Below are positions 7,282-11,697 of a DNA stretch of 11,697 nt, piece by piece. This stretch comes from CAYYOS01 sp964473355 (GTDB lineage Bacteria; Pseudomonadota; Gammaproteobacteria; Burkholderiales; REEB80), in assembly GCA_964473355.1 (NCBI GenBank), contig CAYYOS010000080.1, positions 1-11,697 of the forward strand. Reading direction: 5' to 3'. Under the pieces are notes generated by a model. It was not told the DNA's origin. It did no database searches and worked only from the letters and a program-made list of their open reading frames with translations. Made by a program: the position numbers and the translations under genes. Positions within the stretch are counted from its first letter, which is position 1; every line of letters starts with the position of its first letter.

Positions 7282-7310
7282 ATTCTAATATAGGAGCGGG
7301 GCGGCGTCAA
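7282..7310 (-). promoter_or_regulatory. Predicted sigma70 promoter of the atp operon
   Basis: On the minus strand, TTGACG (7310-7305) and TAGAAT (7287-7282) are separated by 17 nt; each hexamer differs from the consensus at one position. Transcription would begin near 7275, leaving about 12 nt before the atpI GTG. The adjacent TATATT (7292-7287) lacks a -35 at a workable distance. Confidence 0.6.
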
Positions 7311-7381
7311 TGTTTTCGGAGCTTTGAGTATTGCTCGAGGACACGTGAATGGGCTTGCCGTGTGATAAAGTATAAAGTTAA

Positions 7382-7398
7382 TCAATCCCGTGGATTGA
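7382..7398. promoter_or_regulatory. Perfect 7-bp inverted repeat in the atpI / 7545 divergent region
   Basis: TCAATCC and GGATTGA flank a 3-nt centre, CGT. The repeat lies about 70 bp upstream of the atp promoter and about 95 bp upstream of the predicted promoter of the divergent gene. No T-run follows on either strand, so it is not a typical terminator; it could be a regulator site or chance. The rest of this 281-bp intergenic region (7264-7544) holds no gene that I can see. Confidence 0.25.
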
Positions 7399-7490
7399 AT
7401 TCACGAGCACCGCCCATGGCCTATTTGGCGCGCAGATGATGTTTCACGTCAAGCCAGAGGTTTTGGAGAAGTCAGTTTTTTTCTTATTTT

Positions 7491-7499
7491 TGGTATGAT
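7491..7499 (+). promoter_or_regulatory. Possible extended -10 promoter for the gene at 7545
   Basis: TGGTATGAT is an extended -10 element (TGn plus TATGAT, one mismatch to TATAAT). It follows a T-rich tract (7475-7491) and lies 45 nt before the ATG at 7545. No good -35 is present at 16-18 nt, as is common for extended -10 promoters. Confidence 0.4.
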
Positions 7500-7544
7500 A
7501 GTGGCATTCCTTCTCTCGCGTTTTTTCTTTAGAGGCATAGGGCG

Positions 7545-8864
7545 ATGATCTATTTGCGATTTACTTTCCTAATTGTGTTTTGTACGCTGACCACGTCCGG
7601 GGCTGCAGCTGAAGTGTGGAATCCCAACCCCAACGTCACGCTCTCCGTTGTCGGTAACCCTAACAACTGGATTTTGTTTCGCACGCCGGGGCAGGTCCTG
7701 GAAGAGGGCTTCGCGATCAAGCTTGTATCCCCCTCAGGACAACCCTTGCGGGGACTGGAGGTGGAATTTTTAGTTAGTAGACCGTTGCAAATAGGAGGTT
7801 TGCCACAAGTCATCCCTCCTGACGCATTGTATGGGCGCTTCGCCGCACCTAATGGTTGGGTGCGGGCATATACGGATGAAGAGGGAATCGCGCGATCTGG
7901 CCCATTTATCAGCGGTACTTTGAGTGGCTCCTATCGAGTTCATGTGGGGGTTTATGTCTCCTTTTATCCGGCAAACCAGGTGTTGGGGGAGCCCCCCGGT
8001 CCTAGCGCCTCATTCCAAATCACCCAAGTATTGGATGCGCCACTAGCCATCATTGATCTCTCCTCCGGCCCCGCAGTGGGGCCTACCCAACGTTGCAATA
8101 CGGGAGCTTCTAGCGAAATTGTTCTCTCGGGCTTAAGCGGTGAAACTATGGGGCGAATTCTACGAGCGGTGGAACAGCCCGAGAAGGACCCCAGTTTATA
8201 TTCACGGCTATGGGCGCCACGTCAGGCCAGGACACAAAACTTTTCTAAGGTGATTCTGTCCATGGATCCGCTCCAGGATATACCGGAAATGGTTACCGCG
8301 ATCCGCGCCGACCCATTGGTTACCGCGCTGGGGTTTTCCTCGGTGCACGATAACGGGGGGATATGTTTAGCCGCGTTTTTGCCACCTTCTTTTCAGCGCG
8401 CCACCGAATACTACAACACCAGCCTTAAACACTACTTTCTTTCGAGTTCCGCAGAAGAGAATGCGAGTATCGATTCGGGTAGGGCGGGCCCTGGCTGGGT
8501 AAAAACTGGCGAATCATTTCAGACTATCCCACCTAATAGTTGTGATCAGAGCGACAGGGTATTCCGTTTTTATGGCCCGGGGCCAAACTCGCATTTTTAT
8601 ACCGCAGACCCCAATGAATGCGGCGGCTTGCGCACACAGAAATCCGGCTGGAACGCCGAGGGCGTTGCGTTCGGCGCTAAGCTCCCGCAGAATGGATTAT
8701 GTCCTAGCGCCCTCTACACACCGGTCTATCGGTGGTATAACAACCGCTGGATGTTTAATGACTCCAACCATCGTTACACAATTAAATCCGACATCTACCA
8801 ACAGATGATCGCCCAGGGATGGATAGGGGAAGGTGTGGCGCTGTGTGTACGCGATGGGAAGTAA
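7545..8864 (+). CDS. Secreted protein with Ig-like region and C-terminal DUF5648-like repeats
   Basis: A 439-aa exported protein. It has a signal peptide (hydrophobic core about 5-18, likely cut after AAA at 20-22). Residues about 28-165 look like an all-beta bacterial Ig-like region: PSGQPLRGLEVEFLV, then YTDEEGIARSG and GSYRVHVGV, as in intimin/invasin-type domains. Residues about 166-285 match nothing I recognise. The C-terminus (about 286-433) has three degenerate repeats built on a Y-x-hydrophobic-YN ... HxY/FxT/S ... GW-x-x-EG-x-A/SF pattern: YYNTSLKHYF, RFYGPGPNSHFYTAD with GWNAEGVAF, and YRWYNN with HRYTIKS and GWIGEGVAL. This is the pattern of DUF5648 (function unknown; found in secreted and surface proteins). 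The cysteines fit an exported protein. The ATG at 7545 has AGAGG 9 nt ahead. It appears to be a single gene, divergent from the atp operon. Function unknown. Confidence 0.85.
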   Translation: MIYLRFTFLIVFCTLTTSGAAAEVWNPNPNVTLSVVGNPNNWILFRTPGQVLEEGFAIKLVSPSGQPLRGLEVEFLVSRPLQIGGLPQVIPPDALYGRFAAPNGWVRAYTDEEGIARSGPFISGTLSGSYRVHVGVYVSFYPANQVLGEPPGPSASFQITQVLDAPLAIIDLSSGPAVGPTQRCNTGASSEIVLSGLSGETMGRILRAVEQPEKDPSLYSRLWAPRQARTQNFSKVILSMDPLQDIPEMVTAIRADPLVTALGFSSVHDNGGICLAAFLPPSFQRATEYYNTSLKHYFLSSSAEENASIDSGRAGPGWVKTGESFQTIPPNSCDQSDRVFRFYGPGPNSHFYTADPNECGGLRTQKSGWNAEGVAFGAKLPQNGLCPSALYTPVYRWYNNRWMFNDSNHRYTIKSDIYQQMIAQGWIGEGVALCVRDGK

Positions 8865-8906
8865 CCTGGCAAGCTTAGTTTAGAAGTCAGCGTCCTACGG
8901 GATTCG

Positions 8907-8927
8907 GCTTCCCAAACGAAGGGAAGC
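8907..8927 (+). terminator. Weak candidate terminator hairpin after the DUF5648-like gene
   Basis: A perfect 7-bp stem, GCTTCCC/GGGAAGC, with a 7-nt loop lies 43 nt after the stop codon of the gene ending at 8864. It lacks the T-tract of an intrinsic terminator, so the role is uncertain. Confidence 0.25.
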
Positions 8928-9193
8928 TATATGATGACGCGGCTATCGATTTCCGATCTTGCCTGCTGATCGCAGCAGCGGCTAATTCCAATCCGTGTAC
9001 CCCCAAAAGATTCAATCGGCATTCGGTTCCAATTCTTGATTTAGCTGTAAGCCCTATAACTTTCGGCTTATACCTTTTGCCATATTTACACCTTAGCTTT
9101 CCTTCATCATAGTGAAGTCATGTAGGCTGGCCGCGGCACCAGCTTGGCCGAATCTAAGCCAGGCACCGGGTTAGCGGCATCCATCGGAAATGG

Positions 9194-9198
9194 GGAGG
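9194..9198 (+). promoter_or_regulatory. Shine-Dalgarno that decides the lipoprotein start
   Basis: GGAGG lies 5 nt before the ATG at 9204. This supports that ATG over an in-frame TTG at 9144, which would put 20 polar residues ahead of the signal peptide. Confidence 0.75.
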
Positions 9199-9203
9199 GT
9201 CAA

Positions 9204-9893
9204 ATGTTGAACTTGCTAAACTATAGAGTATTAAAGCACGGCGCGTTGGCGGCTCTGGTCGTTGCCGCGTTTGTGAGCTCGGGCTGCACATCGCCCATCC
9301 GCATCTTAAAGCCCGACCGTAACAATCCTTTCGATCCCGTTACACGAGTGGAAGTGGCTTTCGAAACAAAATTCAATCCTAGCCTGCCTTGGCACGTGGA
9401 GCTCGACGGCATCAATCTCAGCGGATTCTCGCCCGCACCCGCGCCCGGAAAGATCTCGAGTGTGCCGATCGTGATCACCGGTGCAAGCGTACACACGATT
9501 AAGGCAACCGCGACTTGCGGTACGTTTTGTGTTTATAACAGCGACGAGTTCGACTTCTGGCCGCCCGCCTTAATGTATAACAGCACTACCTACGTCAGCG
9601 TCAAAAAGGATCTAACGCAGTTTCAGCCTGCCTCCGCGTTCGTGGGCGTGCAGAATTTCCGCACGGTGCCGATCACCGTAACAGTCGTTGAAAAATCCTC
9701 GCCGAAACGGGTAAAGCTTGCCGCGCCGGGGGGCCAGTTTCAATCTCCGGGCAGCCCCATCACTCTAACTGTCCCCGCTAACACCACGAAAGCCGATTTT
9801 CTGATTCAGGGCGATGTACTCGGTTTGTATGTGTTGGAGTTTACCGCCCCAGGCGTCGTGACCGGGACGGGATCGGGTAACGTGCGGCCATAG
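9204..9893 (+). CDS. Predicted lipoprotein of unknown function
   Basis: A 229-aa protein with a lipoprotein-type signal: a basic N-region (RVLKHG), a hydrophobic stretch ALAALVVAAFV (about 14-24) and SSGC with Cys28 as the probable lipidated residue. The -3 residue is Ser rather than Leu, so the lipobox is not ideal. The residue after Cys28 is Thr, not Asp, so outer-membrane sorting by Lol would be expected in a Gram-negative. The mature part is rich in beta-strand, Pro and Gly, has no membrane helix, and looks like Ig-like sandwich folds (VELDGINLSGF ... VIVITGASVHTIKA). Cys105 and Cys109 (CGTFC) could form a disulfide in the periplasm. I recognise no family. The propeller-like gene starts 68 bp downstream on the same strand, so the two may form an operon. 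Confidence 0.75.
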   Translation: MLNLLNYRVLKHGALAALVVAAFVSSGCTSPIRILKPDRNNPFDPVTRVEVAFETKFNPSLPWHVELDGINLSGFSPAPAPGKISSVPIVITGASVHTIKATATCGTFCVYNSDEFDFWPPALMYNSTTYVSVKKDLTQFQPASAFVGVQNFRTVPITVTVVEKSSPKRVKLAAPGGQFQSPGSPITLTVPANTTKADFLIQGDVLGLYVLEFTAPGVVTGTGSGNVRP

Positions 9894-9950
9894 TATTGCG
9901 TTATCGAGCTGGGCTGCCTTCATAACTTGTAAAAAAGATGTGACCACTTT

Positions 9951-9955
9951 AGGAG
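9951..9955 (+). promoter_or_regulatory. Shine-Dalgarno of the seven-repeat protein gene
   Basis: AGGAG lies 6 nt before the ATG at 9962, fixing that start. The protein therefore begins in the cytoplasmic style, MSEQNPDFYLA, with no signal peptide. Confidence 0.7.
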
Positions 9956-9961
9956 TTCACC

Positions 9962-10849
9962 ATGTCAGAACAGAATCCAGACTTTTATCTCGCTAGGGTA
10001 GCCCTGGTGGTTCAACCCACACAAAATCAATTGCGTGCCTATAGTGCCGTTACGGGAACATGGGCGTCGCTTAGCGTGACGGTGGATACCGGCGACACGG
10101 CGCTAATAGGCACCAATGTAGCTTTCATTGCGCAAGCGACGCAAAACCAATTACGCGCGTTTAGTGCGCTCACCAGCACCTGGACCAGCTTGGCCGTAAC
10201 AGTTGACACCGGCGATACGTTTCGGGTCGCCGGAAATGTGGCGTTGGCGGCACAACCCACCCAGAACCAGTTGCGCGCGTTTAGCGCGATAACCGGGGGT
10301 GCGTGGGACTCGCTAAGCGTGACGGTGGATACCGGCGACACCTTTCTAGCGGATACCAACGTCGCCCTTGTTGCCCAGCCAACCCAAAATCAGTTGCGTG
10401 CTTATAGTGCCCATACAGGAACCTGGACTAGCTTGGCGGTAACGGTCGACACCGGCGATACGTTTCGAGTCGCCGGCAACGTTGCGCTGGTGGCGCAGCC
10501 AACTCAGAACCAGTTGCGCGCGTTTAGCGCCATAACCGGGGGTGCGTGGGACTCGCTCAGCGTGACGGTGGATGCGGGGGATACATTTCTGGTAGACACC
10601 AACGTGGCGCTGGTTGCACAACCCACTCAGAATCAATTGCGTGCTTATAGTGCCATTACCGGCACCTGGGCAACACTCAGCGTCACAGTCGACACGGGGG
10701 ATACTTTTACCGTCGGAGGAAACGTCGCCCTGGTAAGCCAGCCCACGCAAAATCGCTTGCGCGCATTTAGCGCTATTACCGGCACCTGGGCAACACTCAG
10801 TGTAACGGTGGATACCGGTGACACGTTTTTAGTGGGCGCCGACGCCTAA
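9962..10849 (+). CDS. Seven-repeat protein, probable seven-bladed beta-propeller
   Basis: A 295-aa protein made of an 11-residue head, seven tandem 40-41 residue repeats and a 2-residue tail. Each repeat has the form NVALVAQ, PTQNQLRA(Y/F)SA, TGTW, SLSVTV, DTGDTF, then V-x-x: short hydrophobic strands separated by turns, with one Trp each. The strand/turn pattern and the YSA-x-TGTW box resemble Kelch-type blades (YDP-x-TNTW), and seven units are a normal propeller number; the fold is inferred. The repeats are nearly identical, which points to recent expansion. There is no Cys, no membrane helix and no signal peptide, so it should be cytoplasmic unless exported another way. AGGAG precedes the ATG by 6 nt, and the lipoprotein gene ends 68 bp upstream. 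I do not recognise a named family; a beta-solenoid is the main alternative. Role unknown (binding or scaffold is possible). Confidence 0.8.
   Translation: MSEQNPDFYLARVALVVQPTQNQLRAYSAVTGTWASLSVTVDTGDTALIGTNVAFIAQATQNQLRAFSALTSTWTSLAVTVDTGDTFRVAGNVALAAQPTQNQLRAFSAITGGAWDSLSVTVDTGDTFLADTNVALVAQPTQNQLRAYSAHTGTWTSLAVTVDTGDTFRVAGNVALVAQPTQNQLRAFSAITGGAWDSLSVTVDAGDTFLVDTNVALVAQPTQNQLRAYSAITGTWATLSVTVDTGDTFTVGGNVALVSQPTQNRLRAFSAITGTWATLSVTVDTGDTFLVGADA
9995..10840 (+). repeat. Seven tandem in-frame repeats of 120 or 123 bp
   Basis: Units: 9995-10114, 10115-10234, 10235-10357, 10358-10477, 10478-10600, 10601-10720 and 10721-10840. Units 3 and 5 carry one extra codon (GGAWDS in place of GTWxS). Units 2 and 4 share SLAVTV and FRVAG; units 3 and 5 share GGAWDSLSVTV. 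The pair 2-3 thus repeats as 4-5 with a 243-bp period. Exact or near-exact DNA tracts between units show recent duplication or gene conversion. Confidence 0.92.
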
Positions 10850-11100
10850 GTTCTAAACCCGGCGGCGTATTTTTGCGCGAAAAAACATTCCCGCTTTAGG
10901 ATTTGCTAAATGGGGAACGCCGCGCCCCGTGTGAGGCTATTAACAGATCAGGTTCGCGGGGTTTACGCACCCTCACGACCATCGTTAATCACTTTAAGTG
11001 GACGCGCTATCAAGCGAACCGCTTTATCGTATAAAATTCTTCCTGCGGAGATATTTGCAGGCATCTTAGCGCTTCCCCCGGCTCACCAACAGGAGTACTC

Positions 11101-11559
11101 ATGTCCGTAGCTTTGAAATCCCTACACATACTCGGTGCCTGCCTTTTTTTAGGCAACATTATTGTTAGCGCGTTCTGGAAAGTGGCGGCAGACCGCACTG
11201 GCGATATTGCGGTTCTTCGCTTTGCCACGCGCCTCGTCAACCTAACAGATTTGATATTTACGGGCTTAGGGGCGACGCTTTTACTGGCTACCGGCCATCT
11301 TCTCGCGACTAGCCATGGCGGCGTTTTGGTAAACAGTTGGATACTTTGGAGCTATATCTTATTTGGATTGTCTGGGCTCATTTGGGTGGCGGTGTTAGTG
11401 CCTATACAATTTAAGCAAGCCCGTTTGTTGCGGGCGACACAGGCGCAACAAGTCCCCGAGGAATATCAAAGCCTAGCGAAACTCTGGTGGGTGGCCGGAA
11501 CGCTTGCTACAGTTTTGCCGCTGCCCGCCATCTATTTGATGGTTTCCAAGGCGGGGTAG
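11101..11559 (+). CDS. DUF2269-type four-helix membrane protein
   Basis: A 152-aa integral membrane protein with four predicted helices (about 4-25, 52-70, 82-104 and 127-147). The N-terminus ALKSLHILGACLFLGNIIVSAFWKVAADRT, shown here only in part as LHILGACLFLGN, matches the pattern I associate with DUF2269 (predicted membrane proteins of unknown function). It has a conserved His at residue 9, followed by LVNLTDLIFTGLG (about 45-57). AGGAG lies 5 nt before the ATG at 11101. A TATAAA box (11030-11035) upstream could be a -10, but no good -35 is seen. The GNAT gene starts 8 nt after the stop, so the two are probably co-transcribed. The family assignment is by memory of motif and topology; the function is unknown. 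Confidence 0.8.
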   Translation: MSVALKSLHILGACLFLGNIIVSAFWKVAADRTGDIAVLRFATRLVNLTDLIFTGLGATLLLATGHLLATSHGGVLVNSWILWSYILFGLSGLIWVAVLVPIQFKQARLLRATQAQQVPEEYQSLAKLWWVAGTLATVLPLPAIYLMVSKAG

Positions 11560-11567
11560 TAAGGCCG

Positions 11568-11697
11568 TTGGAATTTAGAAAAGCGCGACGAAGTGACGCT
11601 GAGCAAATTGCAACGCTACACGCAACGAGCTGGCAGCAAACTTATCGGGGAGTGATGCCGGATGCTTTTCTTGACGGCGATGTTTTTTCCAATCGCC
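11568..11697 (+). CDS. GNAT-family N-acetyltransferase, N-terminal part
   Basis: The gene is cut off by the window end; 43 codons are visible. The product begins LEFRKARRSDAEQI (first residue Met in vivo) and continues ATLHATSWQQTYRGVMPDAFLD. This is the typical start of GNAT acetyltransferases of the RimI-like type: beta1 with R-x-A, helix 1 with DAEQIATLH, then SW-x-x-TYRG-x-MPD. These enzymes move an acetyl group from acetyl-CoA to an amine; the acetyl-CoA site lies beyond the window, so the substrate cannot be guessed. The start TTG (11568-11570) is chosen because no ATG or GTG lies nearby in frame; AAGG is 3 nt ahead, closer than ideal. It follows the DUF2269-type gene by 8 nt. Confidence 0.75.
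   Translation, partial: MEFRKARRSDAEQIATLHATSWQQTYRGVMPDAFLDGDVFSNR

Larger units (their letters stand above)
8865..9203. other. 339-bp stretch without a gene
   Basis: No convincing coding region on either strand. It contains several small inverted repeats: GCTTCCC/GGGAAGC (8907-8913 and 8921-8927, 7-nt loop), CTGCTG/CAGCAG (8963-8968 and 8973-8978, ATCG loop) and TAAGCC/GGCTTA (9048-9053 and 9065-9070). The first could end transcription of the gene before it, but it has no T-run. The part from about 9120 on is GC-rich and leads to the ribosome binding site at 9194. No convincing sigma70 promoter was found. Confidence 0.4.

Noticed and set aside
7475..7491. T-rich tract as a terminator
   Set aside because: No stem precedes it on the plus strand; it lies just upstream of an extended -10 element and fits a promoter region better.
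9144..9203. Longer lipoprotein starting at a TTG
   Set aside because: It would place about 20 polar residues before the signal peptide; the ATG at 9204 has an ideal GGAGG.
9995..10840. Regular repeats read as a CRISPR array
   Set aside because: The period is 120/123 bp, in frame, without unique spacers; the repeats encode protein blades.
10910..11110. 66-aa ORF on the plus strand between the propeller-like gene and the DUF2269-type gene
   Set aside because: No Shine-Dalgarno, low-complexity basic composition, and it runs over the ribosome binding site and start of the DUF2269-type gene; intergenic DNA is the simpler reading.

Overview
The window looks like a chromosomal segment of a gammaproteobacterium. 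The F1Fo ATP synthase subunits closely resemble the E. coli type in length and sequence: alpha is 513 aa, delta 177 aa and b 156 aa, the E. coli lengths as I remember them. A glmU start lies just downstream of atpC on the same strand, as in many gamma- and betaproteobacteria. I cannot place the genus.

Left and middle, minus strand, about 1-7310: the complete ATP synthase operon in the order atpI-B-E-F-H-A-G-D-C, read right to left, followed by the first 33 codons of glmU. A good sigma70-type promoter lies just before atpI. Most junctions are tight (8-nt overlap atpI/atpB, TAATG overlap atpD/atpC, spacers of 3-25 nt). The exceptions are atpE-atpF (185 nt) and atpC-glmU (229 nt). Each of these gaps holds a copy of a 120-130 bp repeat with imperfect terminal inverted repeats and a conserved hairpin core. 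From memory, this core resembles that of the Correia-type (CREE/nemis) small repeats of Neisseria. Each copy begins directly at the TAA stop codon of the gene before it.

Right part, plus strand, 7545-11697: an accessory-looking set of genes. First is a secreted 439-aa protein with an Ig-like N-terminal region and DUF5648-like repeats at its C-terminus. After a 339-bp stretch without a gene comes a predicted lipoprotein. It is followed 68 bp later by a 295-aa protein made almost entirely of seven nearly identical 40-41 residue repeats, probably a seven-bladed beta-propeller that expanded recently. Next is a four-helix membrane protein of the DUF2269 type, and 8 nt later the start of a GNAT-family acetyltransferase cut off by the window end.

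The ATP synthase genes work together as one complex: Fo = a, b, c; F1 = alpha, beta, gamma, delta, epsilon; AtpI as an accessory protein. No function can be assigned to the lipoprotein and propeller pair. The parts most worth a second look are that pair and the inverted-repeat element placed inside the atp operon.
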